Shown here: piece by piece, positions 38,428 through 48,510 of the stretch | How positions within the stretch are numbered: the stretch's first letter is position 1 | Layout: the number at the start of each line of letters is the position of its first letter | DNA from: Deltaproteobacteria bacterium | GTDB lineage: Bacteria; Desulfobacterota; Syntrophia; Syntrophales; UBA2192 | Assembly (NCBI GenBank): GCA_012728915.1 | Contig: JAAYEC010000028.1 | Coordinates: forward strand, 46,217 to 110,216 | Direction: 5' to 3' | DNA length: 64,000 nucleotides | Program-made: the position numbers and the translations under genes | The notes under the pieces: model-generated | Seen by the model: the letters and a program-made list of their open reading frames with translations, nothing else | Told to the model about the DNA's origin: nothing | The model's database searches: none

Positions 38428-38697
38428 ATGAAGAAGCTTCTCTCGCTTCTTTTTGCCCTGCTGTTGGTGATGGCAACCACAGGTATGTGCTTCGCCCAGG
38501 CCGCCCCCGCCGCAAAGCCGGACCAGGAGAGGGCGGCGGCGCCTGCGGACAAGGCTGCCGATAAGAAGGCTGAATCCAAGAAGGACGCAAAGCCCGAGAA
38601 AAAGGCCGAGAAGAAATCCGTGAAGACGGAGAAAAAGGAGGCCAAGAAGGAAGAACCCAAGAAGCCTGAGGAGAAGAAGGCTCCCGAGAAGAAGTAA
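38428..38697 (+). CDS. secreted Lys/Ala/Pro-rich low-complexity protein (copy 2)
   Basis: An 89-residue paralogue of the gene at 37764. The signal peptide MKKLLSLLFALLLVMATTGMCFAQA and the following APAAKP are nearly the same as in copy 1. The Lys/Glu/Ala region has diverged in length and order but ends in the same KAPEKK. The strong Shine-Dalgarno AAAGGAGGTG is conserved. It has its own -24/-12 promoter, so the pair can be induced in parallel by the adjacent two-component system. A hairpin without a T run follows at 38738. Confidence 0.85.
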   Translation: MKKLLSLLFALLLVMATTGMCFAQAAPAAKPDQERAAAPADKAADKKAESKKDAKPEKKAEKKSVKTEKKEAKKEEPKKPEEKKAPEKK

Positions 38698-38737
38698 GAC
38701 TCCCTATCGACCGTCTCAAGACTGCCTGGGCCCGCTT

Positions 38738-38759
38738 GGGCATCGAGCAATCGATGCCC
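38738..38759 (+). repeat. perfect hairpin downstream of the second Lys-rich gene
   Basis: GGGCATCGA (38738-38746) pairs perfectly with TCGATGCCC (38751-38759) across a GCAA tetraloop. No T tract follows, so it may stabilise the 3' end or assist Rho-dependent termination. Confidence 0.5.
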
Positions 38760-38841
38760 CTCGGGCGCCTTTGGCGCGCTAGCATCCGCAGTCCCTGTGA
38801 GCCGTCAACGTTACCGAAAACCCCGCAAAGGTGTGAAACCC

Positions 38842-39267
38842 GTGCGTGCCCGCCTGATGATGATTTCAACGTTCCTGTCGTTCGGCCTGCTTTGCGTAGC
38901 CTGCGGGCAACCCGCGGACAAAGCCGCAGTTAGGCCTGCCGCACCGGAGAAGAGGACATCGGCCGGGCCGGCAAAGGCAATCCGCGTCAAGCACCTGGCC
39001 GGAGAAATCCTCTCCGTTGATCCAAAGACAAAGACCATCACTGTGCGTGCCCGCGACGTGGACGTCGAACTGCGGTTCGACGACCATACCGTCGTCAAGA
39101 TCGATCTGGACGCCGTGAAGCCGCAGGAGATCCCCCCGGGGACGAGGGCGACGGTCAAGTACGTCGAGCGCAAAGGCCGCTACGTTGCAAAGGGAATCTT
39201 CATTTCGGCGGAAACGGCCGAGAAGCGCGAATCCCCTCCGCAGTCCGCCATCCGCAGTTTCTCGTGA
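38842..39267 (+). CDS. small lipoprotein with beta-barrel (OB-like) domain
   Basis: About 141 residues from a GTG at 38842, chosen for AAAGG about 10 nt upstream; ATG 38857 is an alternative. The signal segment MMISTFLSFGLLCVACGQ carries a lipobox Cys (VAC). A short linker leads to a beta-rich domain of about 75 residues (AGEILSVDPKTKTITVRARDVDVELRFDD... ATVKYVERKGRYVAKGIFIS), like small OB-fold/DUF5666-type metal- or ligand-binding modules. It is probably an anchored periplasmic protein. It stands alone in the same direction as the Lys-rich genes; no promoter was identified. Confidence 0.65.
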   Translation: MRARLMMISTFLSFGLLCVACGQPADKAAVRPAAPEKRTSAGPAKAIRVKHLAGEILSVDPKTKTITVRARDVDVELRFDDHTVVKIDLDAVKPQEIPPGTRATVKYVERKGRYVAKGIFISAETAEKRESPPQSAIRSFS

Positions 39268-39324
39268 CACGGCCGATTGCCCTCTCTTCCGTCAACCCCG
39301 GGTCCCTGTCCCAGTGCAGATGGT

Positions 39325-39353
39325 TTGCATCCTGTGCACCCGTCCGCTATAAT
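39325..39353 (+). promoter_or_regulatory. promoter of the M48 protease gene
   Basis: TTGCAT (39325-39330), 17-bp spacer and consensus TATAAT (39348-39353), 42 bp before the ATG. Confidence 0.7.
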
Positions 39354-39395
39354 CGGCTGAAATAGAAAGGACCATTCATCGAGGAGGAAGCGTGT

Positions 39396-40232
39396 ATGAG
39401 AGAAGCCGTGTCCCGAAAAAGAACGGGGCGAACCGCACTCGTCGCCCTCTCAGCCTGCGTCGTTTTCCTGATCGTGTCCTGCGCCTCCGCACCTGTGACG
39501 GAGCGCAGAGGTCTTCATCTCGTGCCCGATTCGGAGCTGACCTCCATGAGCCTTCAGGAATACAACAAGGTCCTGAAGAGCTCGAAGCTTTCTGCGGACG
39601 CGACGAAGGTCGCCATGGTGCGCCGGGTGGGACAGCGCATCGCCGCGGCATCGGAGGAGCTGCTGGAGGAAACGGGACGCGGGGGCGACATCCGGAATTA
39701 CAAGTGGGAGTTCAACCTCATCGAGGATGACAAGACGGTCAACGCCTGGTGCATGCCCGGCGGCAAAGTGGCCGTCTACACGGGGCTGCTGCCCGTGGCG
39801 CAGGACGAAAGCGGGCTTGCCGTCGTCATGGGGCACGAGGTCGCCCACGCCATCGCCAAGCATGGAAACGAGAGGATGAGCCAGGGTCTCCTGGCCCAGT
39901 TCGGGGCCATCGGGCTTTCCCTGGCGCTCGCCAGAAGCCCCGGGGTCACATCGGACATCTTCATGCAGGCATACGGCGTGGGTGCCCAGGTGGGGTTCCT
40001 GCTGCCGTACAGCCGCATCCACGAATCGGAGGCTGACCGAATCGGGCTCGTGCTGATGGCCAAGGCCGGATACGATCCGCGGGCGGCAATCGGCCTGTGG
40101 CAGCGTATGAATGCCAGGGGCGGGGCGAGACCGCCCGAGTTTCTGTCCACCCACCCTGCCCCGGAGTCCAGGATCCGCAACATCGAGTCGCTGATGCCCG
40201 AGGCGATGCAGTACTACAAGGCCCGCCGCTGA
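39396..40232 (+). CDS. M48-family metalloprotease lipoprotein (LoiP/BepA-like)
   Basis: A 278-residue periplasmic zinc protease. A signal peptide ends in the lipobox VSC-A (about residue 29). The peptidase domain carries the zinc motif HEVAHAIAKH and the third zinc ligand in HESEADRIG, plus KTVNAWCMPGGKVAVYTGLL, the usual M48 strand. It lacks TPR repeats, so it resembles LoiP/YcaL rather than BepA. Such enzymes take part in outer-membrane protein quality control. It has its own promoter and a bidirectional terminator shared with tRNA-fMet. Confidence 0.88.
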   Translation: MREAVSRKRTGRTALVALSACVVFLIVSCASAPVTERRGLHLVPDSELTSMSLQEYNKVLKSSKLSADATKVAMVRRVGQRIAAASEELLEETGRGGDIRNYKWEFNLIEDDKTVNAWCMPGGKVAVYTGLLPVAQDESGLAVVMGHEVAHAIAKHGNERMSQGLLAQFGAIGLSLALARSPGVTSDIFMQAYGVGAQVGFLLPYSRIHESEADRIGLVLMAKAGYDPRAAIGLWQRMNARGGARPPEFLSTHPAPESRIRNIESLMPEAMQYYKARR

Positions 40233-40254
40233 TCGGCGTCCGGGGGAGACGAGA

Positions 40255-40283
40255 AAAGGGGCCGAACGGTGTTCGGCCCCTTT
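40255..40283. terminator. bidirectional intrinsic terminator between M48 gene and tRNA-fMet
   Basis: A perfect 13-bp stem AAAGGGGCCGAAC (40255-40267) with GTTCGGCCCCTTT (40271-40283) and a 3-nt loop. A/T-rich flanks on both sides allow it to act for both convergent transcripts. Confidence 0.8.
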
Positions 40284-40290
40284 GGGTTAC

Positions 40291-40367
<77 letters not shown>

Positions 40368-40379
40368 TCAAGTTCGTTT

Positions 40380-40408
40380 ACGATACCGGCCCGGTCTCGG
40401 GAAGTCAA
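40380..40408 (-). promoter_or_regulatory. promoter of tRNA-fMet
   Basis: Minus strand TTGACT (40408-40403), 17-bp spacer and TATCGT (40385-40380), 12 bp before the tRNA. Confidence 0.7.
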
Positions 40409-40452
40409 GCCCTTTTTCCGAAATCCCGCTGCGCGCGGGCGTTTCGGGCCGC

Positions 40453-41010
40453 CTAGAACGCAAACACCGCCGCCGCGAGGACCGTGGTCCAACCACCCTT
40501 CCGGGGAACGATGGCGGATTGGGTCACGTTGCGCGTGCGCACGATCTTGCCGCTGATCTTGAAGATCTCCTTATTCTCGTCCCAGCTCTTGTCGACGTCG
40601 AAATCGATGCCCAGCGTGGAGGCAAGCATCGCGGCGGCGAGATCCTCGGCGTAGTCTCCGGCCTGTTTCTCCGTCTGCCCGTAGGCATGATGCTCGCTGA
40701 TGTAGCCGTACTGGGTCGTATCCGCCGGAATCGCGCATCCCACGGAGGCGACCAGCATCCGGTAGGGTTCATTGCTGGAGCAGCGGCTCATGACGCAGTA
40801 GGTGATCTCGCCGGGATACTTTGCTTGCAGCCCCTTGCCCTTGGAGATCATCTTGCATCCCGGGGGAAAGATGCTCGACACATAGACGAGGTTGGACTTC
40901 TCGATGCCCGCGCTTCGGAGAGCCAGCTCGAACGAGTGCAACTCCTCCTTGTGATTCCCCACGCCCTTGGTGAAAAAGATCTTTTTCGGTACCCAGAGAT
41001 TCACGGCCAC
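40453..41010 (-). CDS. pyruvoyl-dependent arginine decarboxylase
   Basis: The 185-residue proenzyme decarboxylates arginine to agmatine. It should self-cleave between S45 and S46 in [13 protein letters not shown], creating the pyruvoyl group on the larger alpha subunit, as described for the Methanocaldococcus enzyme (Ser52/Ser53). Other family marks are [25 protein letters not shown] and [28 protein letters not shown]. It is the second gene after agmatinase, with 6 bp between, so the pair makes putrescine and urea from arginine. PLP-type SpeA is not in the window. Confidence 0.93.
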   Translation of the reverse strand: MAVNLWVPKKIFFTKGVGNHKEELHSFELALRSAGIEKSNLVYVSSIFPPGCKMISKGKGLQAKYPGEITYCVMSRCSSNEPYRMLVASVGCAIPADTTQYGYISEHHAYGQTEKQAGDYAEDLAAAMLASTLGIDFDVDKSWDENKEIFKISGKIVRTRNVTQSAIVPRKGGWTTVLAAAVFAF

Positions 41011-41016
41011 TCTCCT

Positions 41017-41874
41017 TTATCTGGATTTTTGCGCCACGTACCCCATTATCCGGTACGTCAGCCTTGCCGCCAGGAAATCCGGAGCCACCATGCCGGGAAT
41101 GGGCGCGAGCTCGACAAGGTCGAACCCGATCACGTTCTTCCTTCCGCATACCTCGCGCAGCAGATCGAGCACGTCGTTCCACAGCATGCCCCCCGGCTCG
41201 GGCGTCCCCGTCGCCGGCATGATGGCGGGGTCGAAGACGTCGAGATCGACGGAAATGTAGACGTCCCTCGAGAGGTGCCGGACCGCCTTTGCGATCCAGC
41301 CGCGATCTCGGCGGATGTCCGCTGCCGGGATCATCGGCAGCTTCCGCCTGCGCAGGTACCGGGCCTCCTCGGCGCTCATGCTTCGGATCCCCGCCTGGAC
41401 GACCGGGCAGAGCTCTGATATCCGCCTTCCGATGCAGGCATGGCTGTAGGGCGTCCCCTGGTAGGACACCCGCATGTCCGCGTGGGCGTCCAGGTGAAGC
41501 ACGGTAAGCCTCGGGCAGCGTTTCCGCGCCGCCCGGATCGCACCCAGCGTGATGCTGTGCTCGCCGCCGAGCATGACGGGGACCTTCCCCCGTTCGAGGA
41601 CGCCGCCAATGGCCTCTTCGATGCGTTCGAGCATTCCCGCGGGGCCCGACGCGACGGCCTCGAGCGGCTCCATCGTGTGGATGCCCGCCCGATAGGTCTC
41701 CGTTTCTATCTCCTCGTCGTAGAGCTCCATATGGCAGGAGGCCTCGAGAATGGCCGCGGGGCCCCTGCGAGCCCCTCCCTGGTAGGTCGTCGTGAGATCG
41801 TAAGGAACGGGAACCACGACAAACCGCGCGTTTTCCAAGGCCTCGTATTTTGCTTCGATTCCGCCGAAATTCAT
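41017..41874 (-). CDS. speB: agmatinase
   Basis: Agmatinase (285 residues) hydrolyses agmatine to putrescine and urea with two Mn ions. The ureohydrolase metal motifs are GGEHSITLG, HLDAHADMR and SVDLDVFDPAIMPATGTPEPGG. ATG 41874 (MNFGGIEAK) has AGGG upstream; GTG 41886 is less likely. It forms an operon with the pyruvoyl arginine decarboxylase. Spermidine synthase and SAM decarboxylase genes are absent here. Confidence 0.93.
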   Translation of the reverse strand: MNFGGIEAKYEALENARFVVVPVPYDLTTTYQGGARRGPAAILEASCHMELYDEEIETETYRAGIHTMEPLEAVASGPAGMLERIEEAIGGVLERGKVPVMLGGEHSITLGAIRAARKRCPRLTVLHLDAHADMRVSYQGTPYSHACIGRRISELCPVVQAGIRSMSAEEARYLRRRKLPMIPAADIRRDRGWIAKAVRHLSRDVYISVDLDVFDPAIMPATGTPEPGGMLWNDVLDLLREVCGRKNVIGFDLVELAPIPGMVAPDFLAARLTYRIMGYVAQKSR

Positions 41875-41944
41875 GGGACCCTGCACGGATAATTTTTAAG
41901 CCGTAATTGCTAACACATTCCGTCCCGGCTGTCCACTTTTTTCG

Positions 41945-42706
41945 TCATCCCCGGGGCCCCCCGGCGACGAGCCCTCGGCGGCTTCCTCCCGATCCCGCAT
42001 CCCAGAAGCGGAGATCGAACCGGTCCCCGTCCAACATCAGGTAGGACCGGTGAAAAAGCCAGTCGCCCAGCAGGGCAAAGTGGCGCGTCCTGCCTGCCAT
42101 CTCATGCGTCTTGTACAGGGGCAGGTGGCAGTGTCCGAGGATGACCGCATCGGCACCGACGGAAAACTTCGCGAGGGCGAATTCCTCCATCTTTGCGGCC
42201 AGCCCCTCCTGGGGTTTGGCTAGATACTCCTTGCTGGCGTCGGAGCTCTTCCGTGCAAGCCCCCACAGCATCGCGAGCGGCAGCCGTTTTTGGAGCCCGT
42301 AAAATGCGGCGCTTCGCAGCACCTTCCGGAGGAGCCGGTAGCCCCGGTCGCTCTCGTCCACGAGATCGCCATGGGCGATGTAGACCGTCCTGCCACCCAG
42401 CCGGATCTGCGCCTCCGCCGTGTATACCTCGATTTGATGGCATCGGGTGAAGTAATCGGCCAGGAAGAAGTCGTGGTTTCCCTCGAAGAGGTGAATCCTC
42501 ACGCCCCGCCGCTGCATGGCCGTCAGGCAGTCGATGATGGGCTGGAACCCGGGATACACAACACCGTCCCGGGAGAACCAGAAATCGAACAGGTCTCCCA
42601 CGACAAAGAGCTGATCAAGGCCCGCCCCGATGTCCCGCAAAAAGTCGAGAATGGAGGCGTCGGCCGTCCCCCGCGCGTGCACGTCGGAAAAAAAGGCGGC
42701 CCTCAT
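41945..42706 (-). CDS. lpxH: UDP-2,3-diacylglucosamine diphosphatase LpxH-type metallophosphoesterase
   Basis: A 253-residue peripheral membrane enzyme that converts UDP-2,3-diacylglucosamine to lipid X in lipid A synthesis. The calcineurin-like motifs are FFSDVHARG, VVGDLFDFWFS, LFEGNHDFFLADYF, YIAHGDLVDE and AVILGHCHLPLYK. The start ATG overlaps the stop of the PHP gene (ATGA). A frame open further upstream belongs to the PHP gene. Distinguishing LpxH from other calcineurin-like phosphatases rests on GDLFDFW and the length. Confidence 0.82.
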   Translation of the reverse strand: MRAAFFSDVHARGTADASILDFLRDIGAGLDQLFVVGDLFDFWFSRDGVVYPGFQPIIDCLTAMQRRGVRIHLFEGNHDFFLADYFTRCHQIEVYTAEAQIRLGGRTVYIAHGDLVDESDRGYRLLRKVLRSAAFYGLQKRLPLAMLWGLARKSSDASKEYLAKPQEGLAAKMEEFALAKFSVGADAVILGHCHLPLYKTHEMAGRTRHFALLGDWLFHRSYLMLDGDRFDLRFWDAGSGGSRRGLVAGGPRG

Positions 42707-43389
42707 CCCCTCGCCCGCGTCCTCTTGACCGCGGCGTCGGCCGCCGCTTTCCTGCGGACGATCTCCTCCGAGTTCCGGAACATCCGCGTCGCCTCCGCCT
42801 CCGTGAGCCCCGCGCATCGGGCAACGCGCCTTGCGAACTCACCGCTCACGAGGTCTCCGGGGGCGTGGGCGTCCGTGTTGAGCACGAGGGGCGCTCCGTG
42901 CCTGCGGGCCAGCGCCGCCACGTGGCCGTTGCCCAGGCTGTGGCCCTTCCGCGTGGAGATCTCGAGGCAGATGCCGGCCCTGGCCGCCAGTTTCACGGAG
43001 TCCTCGTCAATGAGACCCGGATGGGCCAGGATGTCGATGTCGGATTGCACGGCGGCGAGATTTGTGCCTTCGGCGACGGGTTCCACGGGGGTTTCGCCGT
43101 GCACGACGATGATTTTCGCCCCCGCCTTCCGTGCTTCCTTCGCCAGCGGCCGGATCCACCGGGGCGGCACGTGCGTGATCTCGATGCCCGGCAGGACGAA
43201 GATCCCGTAGGCCTCGGAGATCTTCCCGCAGACGAGGGAAACCCGCCCGAGGATGAAATCGAAGTTGGAGTGGTCCGCATGGTCCGTGATGGCCATGGCG
43301 CGGTATCCGGCCACGGAGGCCCTGCGGGCCAGCTCGGACGGGATCAGTGCCCCGTCGCTGAAGAGCGAGTGCATGTGCAGATCGATCAT
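42703..43389 (-). CDS. PHP-domain phosphoesterase
   Basis: A 228-residue PHP-family hydrolase with metal motifs MIDLHMHSLFSDG, ITDHADHSNF, HVPPRWIRP and LNTDAHAPGD. The set resembles YcdX and histidinol-phosphatase-like proteins. Substrate is unknown: phosphate ester or cyclic phosphate hydrolysis is the general chemistry. It is coupled to lpxH by the overlapping stop and start, but no functional link to lipid A is known. Confidence 0.85.
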   Translation of the reverse strand: MIDLHMHSLFSDGALIPSELARRASVAGYRAMAITDHADHSNFDFILGRVSLVCGKISEAYGIFVLPGIEITHVPPRWIRPLAKEARKAGAKIIVVHGETPVEPVAEGTNLAAVQSDIDILAHPGLIDEDSVKLAARAGICLEISTRKGHSLGNGHVAALARRHGAPLVLNTDAHAPGDLVSGEFARRVARCAGLTEAEATRMFRNSEEIVRRKAAADAAVKRTRARG

Positions 43390-43517
43390 GGCTTGCCTCC
43401 TTCCGGTCCTGCGATCCGGGGGGTTCTCACGGGGTGAAAGTAATCGTTGATTTACAGGATTTGAATGGATTAATAAAGAAAAAACTGATACTTGAAGCGC
43501 TGGGACGGCACACGGCC

Positions 43518-44678
43518 ATGTTCAGCATCCTGAATCGATACATCTTCCGGGAAATCCTCTACCCCTTCCTCATGACCTTTTTTGTTTTCACCTTCGTGCT
43601 CATCATGGGCCGCATCCTGAGCCTCGTCGATCTTATGATCAACAAGGGGGTCTCCCTTTCGGAGATCCTTCGGTTGATCCTCTACCTGATGCCCGCGCTT
43701 ATGCTGTTCACGATCCCCCTGGCCCTCATCATCGCCATCCTGATCGGGATCGGCCGTCTTTCGCGGGACAACGAGTTCACGGTCCTCAGGGCCTGCGGCC
43801 TGAGCCTCCACCGGATCGCTGCCCCGGTCATGGCGGCGGCTCTCATTGCCTCCTGCCTGGCGGCCCTGGCCAGTTTCTTCCTCATCCCCAGGGGCAATCT
43901 CGAGGCGAAGAACCTCCTGTTTGCGATCGTCAAGCAGAAGGCCAGCGTAGGGATCAAGGAAAAGGTTTTCAACGACGACTTCCGGGGGATCGTGATCTAC
44001 GCGGATCGGATCCCCGTCGGCGGGGAGGCGATGGAGGGGGTGCTCCTCTACGACGAGCGCACCATCGACGAGCCGAGCACGATCATCGCCTCCAGGGGCA
44101 CGCTGGTCTCGAATCCGCAATCCATGACGGTCACCCTCCGGCTTGAGAGAGGCAGCATTCACACCGTCGATGCCCAGTTCAAGAACTACAGGAAGGTCGA
44201 CTTCAGCGCCTACGACGTGCGGCTCGACTTCACGGGCTCCGCCGCGGACGAGCGCCGCGTCAAGTTCAGCAAGCTCGACGAGATGACCCTCTGGGAGCTC
44301 CGGGGCGGTCTCGATCATCCCGACCCCCAGGGCCCTTCGAGACGGGAGCTCTTGATCGAGCTCAACCAGAGGCTGGCCAGCCCCTTCACCTGCCTGATCT
44401 TCGCCCTTCTGGGCATTCCCTTGGGTGTCCAGTCGAGCCGGTCGGGCAAGATGCGGGGTTTTACCATCGGGCTGGCGCTCGTCATGGCCTACTATGTCTT
44501 CCTGCTCTACGGGAAGGCCCTCGGGGAAACGGGGAAGATCCCGCCCGTTGTCGGGGTCTGGGCCCCCAACGCGATGTTCATGGCCGCGGGCCTCTTCGCC
44601 TATTTCGCCCGGGCCCGGGAACGCGAGATTGTCCCGCGGTGGTTCCCCCGCCCGAAAGGGGGACGGGTGAGCCCATGA
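43518..44678 (+). CDS. lptF: LPS export ABC transporter permease LptF
   Basis: LptF (386 residues) is one half of the LptB2FG permease that extracts LPS from the inner membrane. It has six membrane segments, three at each end, with the periplasmic jellyroll between (ASRGTLVSNPQSMTVTLRLERGSIHT). The start MFSILNRYIFREILYPFLMTF is typical. The frame opens upstream with a GTG at 43434, but that leader is not family-like. It overlaps lptG by ATGA. Confidence 0.92.
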   Translation: MFSILNRYIFREILYPFLMTFFVFTFVLIMGRILSLVDLMINKGVSLSEILRLILYLMPALMLFTIPLALIIAILIGIGRLSRDNEFTVLRACGLSLHRIAAPVMAAALIASCLAALASFFLIPRGNLEAKNLLFAIVKQKASVGIKEKVFNDDFRGIVIYADRIPVGGEAMEGVLLYDERTIDEPSTIIASRGTLVSNPQSMTVTLRLERGSIHTVDAQFKNYRKVDFSAYDVRLDFTGSAADERRVKFSKLDEMTLWELRGGLDHPDPQGPSRRELLIELNQRLASPFTCLIFALLGIPLGVQSSRSGKMRGFTIGLALVMAYYVFLLYGKALGETGKIPPVVGVWAPNAMFMAAGLFAYFARAREREIVPRWFPRPKGGRVSP

Positions 44679-45754
44679 CCGTTCTGGACCGCTACGTCTC
44701 CCGCGAGTTCCTCATGACCTTCGGGTTCGTCCTGCTCGCTTTCCTGTGCCTGTACATGCTGGTGGACTTCTTCGAGCGGATCCGGATGTTCCTCAGCAAC
44801 AGCGCAACGCCGGGACAGATCGTGGCCTATCACCTCTACACGGTCCCTTCCATCGTCGCCATGATGATGCCCGCCTGCGTCCTGCTGGCGACGCTGATCA
44901 CCTTCGGGCTCCTGTCGAGAAATCAAGAGATCGTGGCCATGAAGGCCAACGGCATCAGCCTCTACCGGGCCGCCCTGCCCGTCGTTGCCTTTTCCATCGC
45001 CGCCTGCGCCCTCAACTTCCTGCTCAACGAGTTCGTCACGCCTGCGTCCAATTGGAAGGCGGAATACGTCAAATATGTGGAGGTGCAGAAGAAGAAGGAA
45101 TGGGGGACTTTCAAGCAGAACCAGATCTGGTACAAGAGCCAGAGCACCATCTACAACTTCAAACTGTTTTCCCCTTCCGAAAACACGATCCGGGGCGTCA
45201 CGATCCACCATCTCGATGCGGGGTTCGCCCTACGCTCGAGGCTTGACGCCCGTGAGGCGGTGTGGACGGGCGAGCGCTGGGAGCTTCGGGATGTCCTGCG
45301 CACGACCTTCGACGGCCGGGATTTCCCCGCCATCGAGCGCCTTGCAGCGCTCCCCATCGAAAACATCGAAAAACCGGAAGACCTGTACGTGGTGCAGAAA
45401 AGCGCGGACCAGATGGGTTTCCGGGAGCTGCGGGACTATGTCCGGAAACTCCGGGGGGAGGGCTACGATGCCACCCGTTACGAAACGGACCTGCAGGGCA
45501 AGATCGCCTTCGTCTTCGTGAGCCTGATCCTGGCCCTCATCGGCGTCGCCTTCCCGATGCGCTCCGAGCGGAGCGGCGGGATCGCCCAGGGCATCGGGAT
45601 CGGCGTCATCATCGGGTTTTCCTACTGGATCGTGTTCGCCTTCATGCTCTCCCTGGGCCGCTCCGGCACCCTCCCCCCCGTTGTCGCCGCCTGGGCGACG
45701 AACGTCATCCTGGGGATCGTGGCGGGGGTCATGTTCCGGCGGGTCAACACGTAG
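44675..45754 (+). CDS. lptG: LPS export ABC transporter permease LptG
   Basis: LptG (359 residues) partners LptF. It opens with MTVLDRYVSREFLMTFGFVLLAFL, then membrane segments, a periplasmic domain around 135-260 (KSQSTIYNFKLFSPSENTIRGVTIHHLDAGF) and three final membrane helices. A bidirectional terminator follows. lptB, lptA and lptC are elsewhere. Confidence 0.93.
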   Translation: MTVLDRYVSREFLMTFGFVLLAFLCLYMLVDFFERIRMFLSNSATPGQIVAYHLYTVPSIVAMMMPACVLLATLITFGLLSRNQEIVAMKANGISLYRAALPVVAFSIAACALNFLLNEFVTPASNWKAEYVKYVEVQKKKEWGTFKQNQIWYKSQSTIYNFKLFSPSENTIRGVTIHHLDAGFALRSRLDAREAVWTGERWELRDVLRTTFDGRDFPAIERLAALPIENIEKPEDLYVVQKSADQMGFRELRDYVRKLRGEGYDATRYETDLQGKIAFVFVSLILALIGVAFPMRSERSGGIAQGIGIGVIIGFSYWIVFAFMLSLGRSGTLPPVVAAWATNVILGIVAGVMFRRVNT

Positions 45755-45836
45755 GCCCCGGGGCCCTGCTGATGGGGGTGTCGGCTCCAGGGTCACGGGG
45801 CGGAGGGAAAATCAGCCGTTCGCGCCGGGGAAACTG

Positions 45837-45872
45837 AAAAAGGACCGGCCTGAACGCGAGCCGATCCTTTTC
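45837..45872. terminator. bidirectional intrinsic terminator between lptG and ahcY
   Basis: AAAAGGACCGGC (45838-45849) faces GCCGATCCTTTT (45859-45870) with one mismatch. A and T tracts at the edges let it serve both convergent transcripts. Confidence 0.65.
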
Positions 45873-45912
45873 TCCGCAACCCGTATCCGGGCCCCTGTAC
45901 GGCGGGACCCTT

Positions 45913-47220
<1,308 letters not shown>

Positions 47221-47237
47221 TCACCAGGTTGAGCGGA

Positions 47238-48419
47238 TCAGGCCTTGATCTGCCGGCGCAGCTCCTTCACCTGGTCCGTCTTCTCCCACTCGTATTTGTC
47301 CATGAAGAAGGTCTTGGGCAGCTTCCGGTAGACATCGCCGTCGAGAAGGTTGAACCGCTGGATCATGCCCGCCGGCGTGAAGTCGAAGACCTTCGTGACG
47401 ATCTGTTCCAGCTTCCGGTCGGAGATCTTCCCCGTGCCGAAGGTGTTCACGTAGATCGAGAAGGGCCTCGCCATCCCGATGGCGTAGGAGAGCTGGATGG
47501 AGCACTTTTCGGCGAGCCCAGAGGCGACAACGTTTTTCGCCGCGTAGCGGGCGCCGAAAGCGGCCGAGCAGTCCACCTTTTCGGGGGACTTGTTCATGAC
47601 GCTCCCACCGCCGAGCTGCGCGCCGGGGAAGCCGCCGTAGAACTGAACGACGAGCTTGCGGCCCGTGACGCCGGAGTCGGCAGCGCTGCAGGAGTGTATG
47701 GCCTGCCACTCGCCCGTGGGATTGAAGAGGAATTCCGTCTTGCGGTCGATCCAGTCCCCGAGCACATCGAAGCACATTTTCTTCGCGGTGGCCTCGACAT
47801 CCTTTCTCCTGCCCTTGCCGACGTGACGGTAGTCCACGGCGTTGGACATGAGGACCTTGACCACGCGCAAAGGCCTGCCCGTCTTGTCGTCGTACTCGAC
47901 GCTGACCTGGCCCTTTCCGTCCGGTGCAAAGTAGGGGTGCTTCGTCTGCTCGAAGGCCCGCATCATCCGGTTGCACAGGACGTAGGGAAGGGGCAGGAGC
48001 TCCGGGGTGTCTGAGCAGGCGTAACCGTACATGATCCCTTGGTCCCCTGCCCCGATCTCCTTGTATTTCCCGAGGTCCGCCCGGGTGCCGATGTTGATGT
48101 CGGGGGACTGGGGAATGATGGCGTTGAGCACCCCCATGGAGCCGCCGTCGAGACCGAGACAGAAGTCGTTGTACCCGATCCCGAGAACCGTGTCGCGGAC
48201 GATCTTCTCCACGTCCACGTAGCAGCGCGTGGAGACCTCGCCGCCCACGACGCAGAATCCCTTGCCCAGGAACACCTCGAGGCCGCAGTGCGGCATGTTG
48301 TTCACCGTCAGGCCGAGCTTCTTCTCCTCGTCCAGAATCGTGGCGATGATGTTGGCGGCAATGGCGTCGGCCACGATATCCGGATGCCCGACCTTGATGC
48401 TTTCCGATGTGATCTGCAT
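47238..48419 (-). CDS. metK: S-adenosylmethionine synthetase (divergent)
   Basis: MetK (393 residues) makes SAM from methionine and ATP. Residues corresponding to E. coli H14/D16 (GHPDI), D118 (GAGDQGIMYGY), K165 (APDGKGQV), D238/R244/K245 (ADSGVTGRK) and K265/K269/D271 (NKSPEKVD) are present. The overall sequence differs from the usual bacterial type: VDRSA is VDCSA, and HGGGAFSG is LGGGSVMN. It therefore looks like a distinct MetK clade with an intact active site. ahcY is downstream and DUF502 upstream on the same strand. Confidence 0.93.
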   Translation of the reverse strand: MQITSESIKVGHPDIVADAIAANIIATILDEEKKLGLTVNNMPHCGLEVFLGKGFCVVGGEVSTRCYVDVEKIVRDTVLGIGYNDFCLGLDGGSMGVLNAIIPQSPDINIGTRADLGKYKEIGAGDQGIMYGYACSDTPELLPLPYVLCNRMMRAFEQTKHPYFAPDGKGQVSVEYDDKTGRPLRVVKVLMSNAVDYRHVGKGRRKDVEATAKKMCFDVLGDWIDRKTEFLFNPTGEWQAIHSCSAADSGVTGRKLVVQFYGGFPGAQLGGGSVMNKSPEKVDCSAAFGARYAAKNVVASGLAEKCSIQLSYAIGMARPFSIYVNTFGTGKISDRKLEQIVTKVFDFTPAGMIQRFNLLDGDVYRKLPKTFFMDKYEWEKTDQVKELRRQIKA

Positions 48420-48510
48420 GTGTCCTCCATGGTGGTTGGGGTTTTCTTCCGGCCTCCGAGCCGATCCCGCGCGGCCGGCGGGTGGTCATCCGGAGTCTTG
48501 TAGCAGAGTT

